DNA from: Rhodospirillaceae bacterium
GTDB taxonomy: Bacteria > Pseudomonadota > Alphaproteobacteria > UBA8366 > GCA-2717185
Direction: 5' to 3'
NCBI GenBank assembly: GCA_028817685.1
Contig: JAPPPC010000702.1
Coordinates: 1-15,304, forward strand
DNA: 15,304 nucleotides
Positions 1 to 7,883 of this stretch are shown one piece after another. Both the position numbers and the translations under genes were made by a program. The notes beneath the pieces were generated by a model. The model was given only the letters and a program-made list of their open reading frames with translations, was not told the origin of the DNA and did no database searches. The stretch's first letter is position 1; each line of letters begins with the position of its first letter.

Positions 1-710
1 ACCAGGAGGCCAACATCATCATCGGTTCAACCTTCGAGGAAGCACTCGAAGGCGCGGCTCGGGGTGCCGTCGTCGCCACCGGTATCGAGGCCGTGGCGAA
101 CGCCGAGCACCGCCCGATGCCAATCGGACTGACAACGGTGGTGTCGAACACCCGCGTGGAAAGCACCCCGGAAGAGCCGGTCGCCGACCCGGAACCGGTT
201 GAAGAACCGACCACCGAATCGGAAGACAGCTTGCCGATCGAAGAGCCGGAAGTGGCAGAAAGCCCGGTTGAAGCCGAGGCGGCCAACGAGCCTGCCGCCG
301 CGGAGACGGAAGAGCCGAAACCGGTTCTGCCGCAACGGCCGGCATTCATTCCGCCACGCCCAGTGCGGCCAGGCGATGTCCGCTCAGAAGCCAAACCGGC
401 AGAGCCGTTCGCGGCCGCAGCGATCGAAAACGCCCGCAGCGAGCCGCCGCAGCCGCGGCGCAAAGGTTTGACCCTGTTCGAACGCATGACCGGCACCGGC
501 CGTGCGCGGACGCAGGCCGAGCCTACACCGCCAACGGTCAAGCCCGAAGCTAAGGCAGAATCGAAGCCGGCTCCGAAGCCGGAACCGGTCGCTGGAGATA
601 CCGGACAGCCGCAGTTGGGCGGTCTCGATTCGACCGATGCGGCAGCGCCATCCGCGGCCGAGGAGGAGATGCTTGAAATTCCGGCATTCCTGCGCCGACA
701 AGCTAATTAG
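1..710 (+). CDS. ftsZ: Cell division protein FtsZ, C-terminal part (5' end outside window)
   Basis: FtsZ is the tubulin-like GTPase that polymerises into the cytoplasmic Z ring at the division site. Only about 235 C-terminal residues are present; the reading frame enters from the left edge with the first full codon at position 3. The opening residues, around ANIIIGSTFEEALEG and AVVATGI, match the end of the FtsZ C-terminal globular domain, although the usual MRVSVVATGI reads ARGAVVATGI here. Then follows a long linker of roughly 180 residues rich in Pro, Glu and Ala with repeated EEP/EPV steps, as expected of the disordered alphaproteobacterial FtsZ linker. The last residues, LEIPAFLRRQAN, are the conserved C-terminal peptide that binds membrane tethers and regulators. 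The stop is TAG. The GTP-binding domain lies upstream of the window. The neighbour lpxC supports the assignment. Confidence 0.96.
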   Translation, partial: QEANIIIGSTFEEALEGAARGAVVATGIEAVANAEHRPMPIGLTTVVSNTRVESTPEEPVADPEPVEEPTTESEDSLPIEEPEVAESPVEAEAANEPAAAETEEPKPVLPQRPAFIPPRPVRPGDVRSEAKPAEPFAAAAIENARSEPPQPRRKGLTLFERMTGTGRARTQAEPTPPTVKPEAKAESKPAPKPEPVAGDTGQPQLGGLDSTDAAAPSAAEEEMLEIPAFLRRQAN

Positions 711-741
711 TCCAGGCTGAATATAATAGCGATATCAGGGA

Positions 742-777
742 GTTATGCGGTCGCACCATGAGGTGCGGCCGCGTAAC
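742..777 (+). other. Long stem-loop between ftsZ and lpxC
   Basis: GTTATGCGGTCGCACC (742-757) pairs along its whole length with GGTGCGGCCGCGTAAC (762-777) around an ATGA loop. All 16 base pairs form on the + strand transcript, two of them as G-U wobbles. On the - strand the two wobbles become A-C mismatches, so the structure favours + strand RNA. No T-tract follows (the next bases are AATTCG), so it is not a classical intrinsic terminator. It could end or stabilise the ftsZ transcript or act in the lpxC leader. Confidence 0.6.
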
Positions 778-797
778 AATTCGTAACAAAGAGTGAT

Positions 798-826
798 TTG
801 AGCCTAGACACTGTTATTGTTACATC
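798..826 (+). promoter_or_regulatory. Candidate sigma70-type promoter for lpxC
   Basis: TTGAGC (798-803) and TACATC (821-826) are separated by 17 bases, the preferred spacing for a housekeeping promoter. The -35 matches TTGACA at four of six positions, and the -10 is a weak match to TATAAT. It lies 93 bases before the preferred lpxC start and downstream of the stem-loop. This is a visual match only. Confidence 0.3.
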
Positions 827-918
827 TGCACACGCGTCATACGGGCTTAAAAAAATATCAACTTAATCAAGCTCGTATCCGGTTAACACGCAGGGCAAAC
901 GTAAAGGGTTCCGAGGGG

Positions 919-1860
919 ATGGAGGAATTGAGCAAGCTGGCCGCGTCTTCGTGGCAGCGCACGCTGAAAAGCAGCATCCGCTGCAGCGGCGTTGGTCTCC
1001 ATACTGGCGATAAGATTTCAATGGAGCTGCATCCTGCGGCAGCCGACACGGGAGTCGTGTTCCGGCGTATCGACGTCGCGAACACCAATCGTGATGTACC
1101 GGCCCGGTACGACCATGTCGGCAGTACAAATATGTGCACCATGCTGGTCAATGCGGACGGTGTCAGCGTCTCGACGGTCGAGCATCTGATGGCCGCTTTG
1201 GCCGGTTGCGAAATCGATAATGTGATCGTTGCCCTTGATGGTCCGGAAGTGCCGATCATGGACGGCAGCGCGGAACCGTTCGTGTTCCTTATCGAGTGTG
1301 CCGGGACGATCGAATTGGACGAACCGCGCCGCGCCATCCAAGTTCTACACCCTGTCACGGTCCGGGACGGCGACAGTGTTGCCCGCCTGGAACCCGCAGA
1401 CAGCTTTTCCATCGAATTCGGCATCGATTTCGACAGCGCCGCCATCGGTCGGCAAAGCTTCGTTATGGAAGTGTCGCCGGATGCGTTCAAGACCGACATT
1501 TCGCGCGCGCGGACATTCGGTTTCCTGCATGAGGTCGAGGCCCTGCGCAATGCCGGACTCGGGCAAGGCGGTTCGCTCGACAATGTGGTCGTCGTCGATG
1601 GCGACGAAGTCATGAACCATGACGGGCTTCGGTTCGACAATGAATTCGTGCGCCACAAGGTGCTCGATTGCATCGGCGACATGTATCTCGCCGGCGGTCC
1701 GCTGATTGGCAAATTCAGCGGTGTACGAGCCGGTCACGGCTTGCACCATAAGCTGTTGGAGACGCTGTTCGCCGAGGATGCGGCTTGGACGACGATTGCC
1801 ATGGACCGGCGCATGCCGCTTGGTGCCTGGGCACCGGAAGCGATCGCTGCTACCGCGTAA
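919..1860 (+). CDS. lpxC: UDP-3-O-acyl-N-acetylglucosamine deacetylase LpxC
   Basis: LpxC is the zinc-dependent cytosolic deacetylase that catalyses the committed step of lipid A synthesis, removing the acetyl group from UDP-3-O-acyl-GlcNAc. The 313-residue product is close to the usual length of about 300. Near the N terminus, QRTLKSSIRCSGVGLHTG matches the family opening. Residues that fit the active site are the E88-H89 pair in the VEHLMAA motif, H246 and D250 in RHKVLDCIGD (zinc ligands with H89), and H273 in AGHGLHHKLL. ATG at 919 was chosen because the protein then begins just before the conserved start of the fold; purine-rich AAAGGG (903-908) lies 10 bases upstream. A longer frame opens at a TTG at 817 but adds 34 basic residues with no family match. 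It has its own intergenic leader rather than being tightly coupled to ftsZ. Confidence 0.95.
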   Translation: MEELSKLAASSWQRTLKSSIRCSGVGLHTGDKISMELHPAAADTGVVFRRIDVANTNRDVPARYDHVGSTNMCTMLVNADGVSVSTVEHLMAALAGCEIDNVIVALDGPEVPIMDGSAEPFVFLIECAGTIELDEPRRAIQVLHPVTVRDGDSVARLEPADSFSIEFGIDFDSAAIGRQSFVMEVSPDAFKTDISRARTFGFLHEVEALRNAGLGQGGSLDNVVVVDGDEVMNHDGLRFDNEFVRHKVLDCIGDMYLAGGPLIGKFSGVRAGHGLHHKLLETLFAEDAAWTTIAMDRRMPLGAWAPEAIAATA

Positions 1861-1885
1861 GGCACACTACCGCGAAACGTCGGTT

Positions 1886-1906
1886 CCGGTGGGAAATGCC
1901 CATCGG
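1886..1906 (+). other. Stem-loop between lpxC and bamD (possible weak terminator)
   Basis: CCGGTGGG (1886-1893) and CCCATCGG (1899-1906) form an 8-bp stem with one G-U pair around the loop AAATG, starting 25 bases after the lpxC stop. It is followed by CAGTGATATA rather than a T-run, so termination would be weak at best. It may protect the 3' end of the lpxC message. Confidence 0.4.
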
Positions 1907-1909
1907 CAG

Positions 1910-1918
1910 TGATATATA
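1910..1918 (+). promoter_or_regulatory. Candidate extended -10 element for the bamD-recN-ligA group
   Basis: TGATATATA combines the TGn extension with a TATATA hexamer (1913-1918) directly after the intercistronic stem-loop. I see no good -35 at 16-18 bases upstream, which extended -10 promoters can tolerate. Transcription would begin near 1925, upstream of the GGAGAG at 1934-1939. Position and motif only. Confidence 0.3.
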
Positions 1919-1975
1919 CAAAGGTGTCAACTCGGAGAGATTCTGAACGCCGTTGCGCCAACGTTGTCACTGACG

Positions 1976-2812
1976 ATGCATCATAACTTCACCGAACAGC
2001 GACTTTACGGCACGTTACTGCGTGCGATTTGCCTGTGCCTGGCCGTCCTGGTGACGGCTTGCTCGGAGGATGAAGGGGAAACCTATCGGGCACGCACGGT
2101 CGAAAGGCTGTACAATCTCGGCGTCGACGCCTTGCAGCGCGAAGATTACAAGAATGCGGTGGTTTCGTTCGACGAAGTCGAACGGCAGCATCCCTATTCG
2201 GTCTGGGCGACCAAGGCCCAGCTTATGTCCGCCTACGCGTCATACAAGCGAGACGATTACGACGAAGCGATCGTCGGGCTGGACCGTTTCATCGAACTGC
2301 ATCCGGGCAACCCTGACGTCGCTTACGCCTATTATCTAAAAGGCCTCTCCTACTACGAACAGATCTCGGATGTCGGCCGCGACCAGAAAATGACCGAGCT
2401 GGCATTGTCTGCGCTGCGCGACGTCATGCGCCGCTATCCGGATACCAAATACGGCCGCGACGCGCGGGCGAAACTGGATTTGGTCAACGACCATCTCGCT
2501 GGCAAAGAAATGGCGGTCGGCCGATACTATCAGCAGCGGCGCGAGTTCCTCGCGGCGATCAACCGCTTCCGCTCCGTCCTACAAAACTATCAAACCACGA
2601 CCCATGTTCCCGAAGCGCTGCTCCGGCTCACGGAATCCTATCTTTCGTTGGGTATCACGGACGAGGCGCAGATGGCCGCGGCGGTCCTGGGCCACAACTT
2701 CCCGGGCAGTAAATGGTACGCGGACAGCTACGCCTTGCTCGAGCAGCGCAACCTTCAGCCCGTACAAAAGGAAAGTTCGTGGCTGAGCTGGATGTGGGAT
2801 TGGGCTAACTGA
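1976..2812 (+). CDS. bamD: Outer membrane assembly lipoprotein BamD (ComL family)
   Basis: BamD is the essential lipoprotein partner of BamA in the BAM complex, which folds beta-barrel proteins into the outer membrane from the periplasmic side. The N terminus is a lipoprotein signal peptide: a hydrophobic run LLRAICLCLAVLVTAC ending in the lipidated Cys29. The mature protein is tetratricopeptide-like, with phrases typical of BamD such as YNLGVDALQREDYKNAVVSF, HPYSVWATKAQLMSAYASY and RRYPDTKYGRDA. The 278 residues fit the family. The start is uncertain. ATG 1976 has no clear Shine-Dalgarno; TTG 1964 and CTG 1943 are in frame, and GGAGAG sits at 1934-1939. The frame closes upstream at a TGA at 1910. 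The stop is 7 bases before recN, indicating co-transcription. The lpxC-bamD-recN order is standard in alphaproteobacteria. Confidence 0.93.
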   Translation: MHHNFTEQRLYGTLLRAICLCLAVLVTACSEDEGETYRARTVERLYNLGVDALQREDYKNAVVSFDEVERQHPYSVWATKAQLMSAYASYKRDDYDEAIVGLDRFIELHPGNPDVAYAYYLKGLSYYEQISDVGRDQKMTELALSALRDVMRRYPDTKYGRDARAKLDLVNDHLAGKEMAVGRYYQQRREFLAAINRFRSVLQNYQTTTHVPEALLRLTESYLSLGITDEAQMAAAVLGHNFPGSKWYADSYALLEQRNLQPVQKESSWLSWMWDWAN

Positions 2813-2819
2813 CGCCGCA

Positions 2820-4490
2820 ATGTTGACGGCGCTAAGCATTCGAAATGTGGTTCTCATCGAGCGACTCGATCTGACGTTCCACGCCGGGCTGTGCGTCCTG
2901 ACCGGCGAAACCGGAGCGGGTAAATCGATTCTGCTCGATGCGCTGGGCCTGGCGCTGGGCGCGCGAGCGGAAACCAGCCTGCTACGACAGGGCAGTGACA
3001 CCGCCTCTGTGGCAGCCAGCTTCGAAATTCCTGCCGATCATCCGGCCAATCAACTTATCGAAGAGCACGGTATCGAGTCCGAAGACTCACTTGTCTTGCG
3101 GCGGACCTTGGCCGGAACCGGCCGCTCGCGTGCGTTCATCAACGATCAGGCGACAAGCGTTGCGCTGCTGAAACGGGTTGGCGAGTCGCTGATTGAAATC
3201 CAAGGCCAGTTCGAACAGCACGGCTTACTGGATTCAAGGACCCACCTCTCGCTTCTCGATATGTTCGGTAAACTGCAAGGCCGGGCGGGCACCGTGCGCA
3301 ATGCGTACCGCGCCTGGCGCGATGCCGAAACGGCCCTTGCCGACGCCGCTGAAGAAGCGGAACAAGCGCGCCGCGACGAAGATTATCTGCGGCATGCGCT
3401 CGAAGAGCTCGATGCTCTCGACCCGCAGACCGGCGAGGACGCCGAACTCACCGAAACACGACGGTTTTTGATGCAGGCGGAGCAGATCGTCGACGCGATC
3501 GAAGCGGCCCGCTCCGAATTCGACGCCAGGAAACCGGTCAGCGAATCCCTGCGTGCGGCGTTGCGCAAGCTCGAACGGCTCTCAGAGACCGCGGGGGGAC
3601 GGCTGGATGACGCGATCGCCGCGCTCGACCGGGCGTTGGCGGAGGTGGAAGCAGCCAGCACCGTGTTGAACGAAGCCGCACGCTCAATCGATACCGACGA
3701 TGCCCGCCTCAATCAGATCGAAGAGCGTCTCTTCGCATTGCGCGAAATCGGCCGCAAACACCGTGTCGATGTCGAACGGCTGCCCGACCTTCGGCAACGC
3801 TTCAGCGATCGGCTCGCGCTGATCGATCATCAAACCAACAAGCTCGCATCGCTCGAGAACGCCGTTCGGGAGGCCCGTGCGACATTCGAAAACGAGGCAC
3901 AGACCCTCAGCAAGGCGCGGACCAAGGCGGCGAATGCGCTCGACCAGGCGGTGAACAAAGAGTTGCCACCCCTCAAACTCGATAAGGCCGCTTTCACGAC
4001 CGAAATGGAGCGGCTTGACGAGAACGGCTGGAGCGAAGACGGATTCGACCGCGCGCGTTTCATGATCGCCACCAACCCTGGCGAACCGGCAGGCCCCATC
4101 GGACGCATCGCGTCAGGCGGCGAGCTGTCCCGCTTTATGCTCGCCCTGAAACTGGTGCTGATCTCCGGCGGCGACCAACCTTCGCTGATCTTCGACGAGG
4201 TGGACAGCGGGGTCGGCGGCGCGACGGCGCACGCGATCGGACAACGGTTATGGCGCCTGGCGGACCGCACGCAGCTTCTCGTCGTCACCCACTCACCCCA
4301 GGTGGCCGCCCGCGGCGCTGATCATTTGCTCGTTCAAAAGGCCGGATCGGGAGACCGCGTGATCACCGACGTGAAACGGCTGGGCGGCGAGTCCCGCCTG
4401 GAAGAGGTTGCCCGTATGCTGTCCGGCGCGACGATCACCGCTGAAGCGCGCGCCGCGGCGGGCCGCTTGATCGAAGGAAATGCCCCGTGA
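2820..4490 (+). CDS. recN: DNA repair protein RecN (SMC-like ATPase)
   Basis: RecN is a cytosolic SMC-like ATPase acting in recombinational repair of double-strand breaks. The 556 residues match the usual length of about 550. The N terminus MLTALSIRNVVLIERLDLTF is the family opening, with Walker A GETGAGKS at residues 29-36. A central Glu/Ala/Arg-rich region of roughly residues 150-370 looks like the coiled coil. The C-terminal half of the ATPase has the signature SGGELS (432-437) and the Walker B segment LIFDEVDSGVGG with D459/E460. ATG 2820 gives exactly the conserved N terminus; no strong Shine-Dalgarno is visible, so translation may be coupled to bamD ending 7 bases upstream. The stop overlaps the ligA start by 4 bases (GTGA). 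No LexA box was recognised upstream. Confidence 0.96.
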   Translation: MLTALSIRNVVLIERLDLTFHAGLCVLTGETGAGKSILLDALGLALGARAETSLLRQGSDTASVAASFEIPADHPANQLIEEHGIESEDSLVLRRTLAGTGRSRAFINDQATSVALLKRVGESLIEIQGQFEQHGLLDSRTHLSLLDMFGKLQGRAGTVRNAYRAWRDAETALADAAEEAEQARRDEDYLRHALEELDALDPQTGEDAELTETRRFLMQAEQIVDAIEAARSEFDARKPVSESLRAALRKLERLSETAGGRLDDAIAALDRALAEVEAASTVLNEAARSIDTDDARLNQIEERLFALREIGRKHRVDVERLPDLRQRFSDRLALIDHQTNKLASLENAVREARATFENEAQTLSKARTKAANALDQAVNKELPPLKLDKAAFTTEMERLDENGWSEDGFDRARFMIATNPGEPAGPIGRIASGGELSRFMLALKLVLISGGDQPSLIFDEVDSGVGGATAHAIGQRLWRLADRTQLLVVTHSPQVAARGADHLLVQKAGSGDRVITDVKRLGGESRLEEVARMLSGATITAEARAAAGRLIEGNAP

Positions 4491-6574
4491 GCCCATCGCA
4501 AGAAAACACCGACGCTCTCACCCCGGAAGAAGCTGCCGTCGAGCTGGCCAAGCTGGCCGAGGCGATCGCCCATCACGACCGGCTCTACCATCAGCAGGAC
4601 GCGCCGGAGATCAGCGACGCCGACTATGACGCGCTGCGCCGGCGGAATGAAGCGATCGAGGCCCAGTTCCCGGACCTGGTGCGCGACGACAGCCCGAGCA
4701 AAAGTGTCGGCGCGACACCTTCTTCGGGCTTCGCAAAGGTGGCGCACGCCCGGCCGATGCTATCCCTGTCGAATGCGTTCGACGAAAATGACGTGGCCGA
4801 ATTCCTAGCCCGGATCCGCCGCTTTCTCGGCCTGGAAGAGTCCGACCTGGTCGAGTTCGTCGCCGAACCGAAGATCGATGGGCTGTCCGCCTCGCTGCGT
4901 TATGAGAATGGCGGCTTCCGGGTCGGGGCCACGCGCGGCGACGGGACGACCGGTGAAGACATCACCGCCAACCTGCGGACCATTGACGACATCCCGGAAA
5001 CCCTGCCCGGTGACGCGCCGGAAATCTTCGAGGTACGCGGCGAGGTCTATATGAGCCGCGACGATTTCTTCACGCTGAACGAGCGTCAGACCGCGGAAGG
5101 CAACAAGGTCTTCGCCAACCCACGCAACGCCGCTGCCGGTAGCCTCCGACAACTCGATTCCACGATCACCAAGAGCCGGCCGCTGCGTTTCTTCGCCTAT
5201 TCCACCGGCGAGACCAGCGCCACCCCGACGGACACCCATTGGGAGTTGCTGTCGCGTCTCGATGATTGGGGATTCACCGTCAACCCGCTGTCTCGCCTGT
5301 GCGCCAGCAGCGACGACGCGATCGCGCTCTATGACGAAATCGCCGCGGCGCGTGCGTCCTTGCCCTACGATATCGACGGCATCGTTTACAAAGTGAACCG
5401 GATCGATTGGCAGAACCGGCTGGGAATGGTCAGCCGCGCGCCACGCTGGGCGATTGCCCATAAGTTCGCGGCAGAGCAAGCCGAGACACTATTGCATGCT
5501 ATTTCGATCCAAGTCGGTCGCACCGGGGCCCTGACTCCGGTGGCGGAACTGGAGCCGATCACCGTTGGCGGGGTCGTTGTCAGCCGCGCCACGCTGCACA
5601 ATGCCGATGAGATCGAGCGCAAGGACGTTCGCGCCGGTGACACGGTTATCGTCCAGCGCGCCGGGGACGTGATCCCGCAGGTCGTCCGCGTGATACCGGA
5701 AAAGCGGCCCGCAGACTCCAAACCCTTCGATTTCCCAAGCCAATGTCCGGAGTGCGGCAGCGCCGTCATGCAAGAAGACGGCGAAGTGGTGCGTCGCTGC
5801 ACCGGCGGATTGATTTGCCCGGCGCAAGCATTGGAACGGTTGAAACACTTTGTCAGCCGCGACGCCTTCGATATCGAAGGGTTCGGTGGCAAGCACATCG
5901 AAGCGTTCCGGACCGACGGGCTGATCGAAACGCCGGCGGATATCTTTCGGCTGCACGACCGTGCGGACGAAGTTTCCGCGCGTGAAGGATGGGGCGAACA
6001 ATCGACCGATAATCTCATGGCAGCGATCGAAGCGCGGCGCGCCATCCCGTTAGAGCGGTTCATCTATGCCCTGGGCGTCCGCCAGGTTGGACAGTCGACA
6101 GCGCGCCTGCTGGCAAAGAACTACGGGTCCCACGAGGCCCTCGCTTCGGCGATGGCGGACGCGCATGATCCCGAGTCCGAGGCCTATGCCGGGCTGATCG
6201 CGATCGACGGCATCGGCCCATCCGTCGCGGCCGACCTTGCCGCATTTTTCGCCGAAGATCACAACCGGACGGTCCTGGCCGATCTGGCCGCGGAACTCGA
6301 TATCGAACCCTTCGTGCAGGAGGAAAGCGATTCACCGATCGCGGGCCGCACCGTCGTGTTCACCGGAACACTGGAACAGATGACTCGCGGCGAGGCTAAG
6401 GCTCGTGCCGAAGCGCTCGGCGCCAAAGTTTCCGGTTCGGTTTCCAAGAAAACCGACTTCGTAGTCGCCGGACCCGGTGCCGGCTCCAAAGCGAAGAAGG
6501 CCGCCGAACTCGAGGTCACGATCCTCAGCGAAGAGGAGTGGCTCGACATGCTTGGTGAAGAGTCCGTCTCATGA
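4487..6574 (+). CDS. ligA: NAD+-dependent DNA ligase LigA
   Basis: LigA seals nicks with 3'-OH and 5'-phosphate ends during replication and repair, using NAD+ for self-adenylation. The 695-residue protein shows the full family architecture. An N-terminal Ia domain includes the HHDRLYHQQD and DADYDAL motifs. The adenylation domain carries the KxDG motif with catalytic K129 (EPKIDG). The OB fold follows at about 330-405 (IQVGRTGALTPVAELEP), then a four-cysteine zinc finger (C420, C423, C438, C444), a helix-hairpin-helix region (about 450-600) and a C-terminal BRCT domain (about 612-690, RTVVFTGTLE). The start is GTG 4487, overlapping the recN stop by 4 bases, with AAGGA (4474-4478) 8 bases upstream. 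The stop overlaps the following protease start by 4 bases (ATGA). No key residue is missing. Confidence 0.97.
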   Translation: MSPSQENTDALTPEEAAVELAKLAEAIAHHDRLYHQQDAPEISDADYDALRRRNEAIEAQFPDLVRDDSPSKSVGATPSSGFAKVAHARPMLSLSNAFDENDVAEFLARIRRFLGLEESDLVEFVAEPKIDGLSASLRYENGGFRVGATRGDGTTGEDITANLRTIDDIPETLPGDAPEIFEVRGEVYMSRDDFFTLNERQTAEGNKVFANPRNAAAGSLRQLDSTITKSRPLRFFAYSTGETSATPTDTHWELLSRLDDWGFTVNPLSRLCASSDDAIALYDEIAAARASLPYDIDGIVYKVNRIDWQNRLGMVSRAPRWAIAHKFAAEQAETLLHAISIQVGRTGALTPVAELEPITVGGVVVSRATLHNADEIERKDVRAGDTVIVQRAGDVIPQVVRVIPEKRPADSKPFDFPSQCPECGSAVMQEDGEVVRRCTGGLICPAQALERLKHFVSRDAFDIEGFGGKHIEAFRTDGLIETPADIFRLHDRADEVSAREGWGEQSTDNLMAAIEARRAIPLERFIYALGVRQVGQSTARLLAKNYGSHEALASAMADAHDPESEAYAGLIAIDGIGPSVAADLAAFFAEDHNRTVLADLAAELDIEPFVQEESDSPIAGRTVVFTGTLEQMTRGEAKARAEALGAKVSGSVSKKTDFVVAGPGAGSKAKKAAELEVTILSEEEWLDMLGEESVS

Positions 6575-7848
6575 TCAGGTCGGTCCTATTCTTCGCAACG
6601 CTGCTGTCCCTGGCTTTCCCGCAGGTGACGCATGCGCAATCCAGCACCCGAATCCTCAAATATAATGAGAAGGGGGAAGTGACCGGCGTCATCGAAGGCA
6701 AACCGAGCGAAACCACGCGATCGGCCCCGAAAGGGAAAACGACCGTCAAGGAAACACCGCAAACCCGCCGGCCAAGCGCCGACGATGAGCCTGCCGCCGA
6801 ACCCGGCGAGATCATGATCGTCAATCCGTCGAATGCCGTGGAACGGGCTCTGCGTGCGGACGGTTACCGGGTCCTGGAAAGGATTGCGCTCGAGCATCTG
6901 GGCATCACGACACTGCGCCTGCGCACGCCGGACAACCTCTCCGCCGAAGCCGCCGTGCAGGCAATTGAAAAACGCTTTCCGTCTCTGTCTGTCGGCGTCA
7001 ATCAACGTTACAAGGTGAACAAGGGCCCGCCCGGCGACTATGGCCGCCGCGTCATGGGCTGGGGCGAAGTGCCGCCAAGCTGCGGCGGCGGCATCCGCAT
7101 CGGGATGATCGATACGCTGGTCGATGTGAACCATCCGGCCCTCAAAGGCCAACGCGTCGCCCGGCGCTCGTTCCTGCCGAAAGGCGCCAAGCCAGGCGTC
7201 TCGGACCATGGCACGGGTGTCGCCGGTATCCTGGTCGGCAAGCCAGCAAGCAACAACTGGAAGGGGCTGTTGCCGGGCGCCCAGCTTTATGCGGCAAATA
7301 TCTTCGCGGCCCGTCCCGATGGCGGCCTTCGCGCCAATCTGGCGTCGATGATGAAGGCGCTCGACTGGTTGGCGGAAAAGAAGGTATCGGTGGTCAATTT
7401 CAGCCTCGCCGGCTCCCCCAACCGGGTCCTCAAGAAACTGATGCAGAAGGCCAGCCAGCGCGGTCTGGCGCTCGTCGCGGCAGCCGGCAATGGCGGTATA
7501 AAGGCCCGCCCGGCCTATCCCGCCGCACATCCGTTGGTGCTGGCCGTGACCGCGGTCGATCAGCGCCTGGGAATCTACGATTTTGCCAATCGCGGCGACT
7601 ATGTCGATTTCGCGGCTCCGGGTGTCGACCTTTGGACGGCGCGCGATAAAGGTGGCGGGCGGCAGAGCGGCACCTCGTTTGCTGCGCCCTTCATTACCGC
7701 GGCCGTCGCGTTGCACCTGTCGGCCGGCACCAAGCCGGACGCGCAGACCTTGCGCTTCAAATTGCGAAAGTTCACCAAGGACCTCGGCAATCCGGGCCGG
7801 GATTCGGTGTTCGGCTGGGGGCTGGTCCGAATCAAGCCGAACTGTTGA
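6571..7848 (+). CDS. Exported S8 (subtilisin-like) serine protease
   Basis: A 425-residue subtilase. Residues 1-22 form a signal peptide ending VTHA, so it probably acts in the periplasm or outside the cell. A low-complexity, Lys/Pro/Thr-rich segment (about 35-80) leads to a small domain at about 80-148 that could be an inhibitor-I9-like propeptide. The catalytic domain (about 170-425) has Asp181 in IGMIDTLVD, His213 in SDHGTGVAG, oxyanion Asn307 in AAAGNGG and nucleophile Ser369 in SGTSFAAPF, so it should be active. ATG 6571 overlaps the ligA stop by 4 bases, implying translational coupling to a DNA ligase gene, an unexpected partner. The substrate is unknown. It may mature envelope proteins, but nothing in the sequence shows this. 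Confidence 0.92.
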   Translation: MIRSVLFFATLLSLAFPQVTHAQSSTRILKYNEKGEVTGVIEGKPSETTRSAPKGKTTVKETPQTRRPSADDEPAAEPGEIMIVNPSNAVERALRADGYRVLERIALEHLGITTLRLRTPDNLSAEAAVQAIEKRFPSLSVGVNQRYKVNKGPPGDYGRRVMGWGEVPPSCGGGIRIGMIDTLVDVNHPALKGQRVARRSFLPKGAKPGVSDHGTGVAGILVGKPASNNWKGLLPGAQLYAANIFAARPDGGLRANLASMMKALDWLAEKKVSVVNFSLAGSPNRVLKKLMQKASQRGLALVAAAGNGGIKARPAYPAAHPLVLAVTAVDQRLGIYDFANRGDYVDFAAPGVDLWTARDKGGGRQSGTSFAAPFITAAVALHLSAGTKPDAQTLRFKLRKFTKDLGNPGRDSVFGWGLVRIKPNC

Positions 7849-7883
7849 AATCAGAACAAATACCGAGCAGAGGGAGAGCCTGA

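Larger units (their letters stand above)
711..918 (+). promoter_or_regulatory. ftsZ-lpxC intergenic region (likely lpxC leader)
   Basis: About 208 bases without a gene. Going 5' to 3' it holds a perfect TATAAT hexamer (722-727) with no recognisable -35, a long stem-loop (742-777), two direct copies of CGTAACAA (772-779, 782-789), a near-inverted copy TTGTTACA (817-824), a promoter-like pair (798-826) and an AT-rich stretch (847-866) containing two TTAA tetramers. Its extent depends on the chosen lpxC start at 919. That this is the 5' leader and promoter of lpxC is inference from position and composition. Confidence 0.5.

Noticed and set aside
847..887. TTAA tetramers upstream of lpxC as a CtrA site
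   Set aside because: CtrA full sites need TTAA-N7-TTAA(C); here the spacings are 12 and 16 bases.
817..918. TTG start at 817 giving LpxC a 34-residue extension
   Set aside because: TTG without a nearby Shine-Dalgarno, basic residues lacking any LpxC similarity, and overlap with promoter-like sequence; ATG 919 gives the normal N terminus.
867..1712. 281-codon open frame antisense to lpxC
   Set aside because: It lies wholly opposite a clearly recognised gene, its translation is a low-complexity Ser/Arg/Thr mixture with no recognisable motif, and long antisense frames are common at this GC content.
3590..3600. G-run in recN as a programmed slippage site
   Set aside because: The frame is uninterrupted and full length on both sides; nothing indicates an alternative product.
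6586..7716. 376-codon open frame antisense to the S8 protease
   Set aside because: The sense strand carries signal peptide and catalytic triad; the antisense translation shows no family features.
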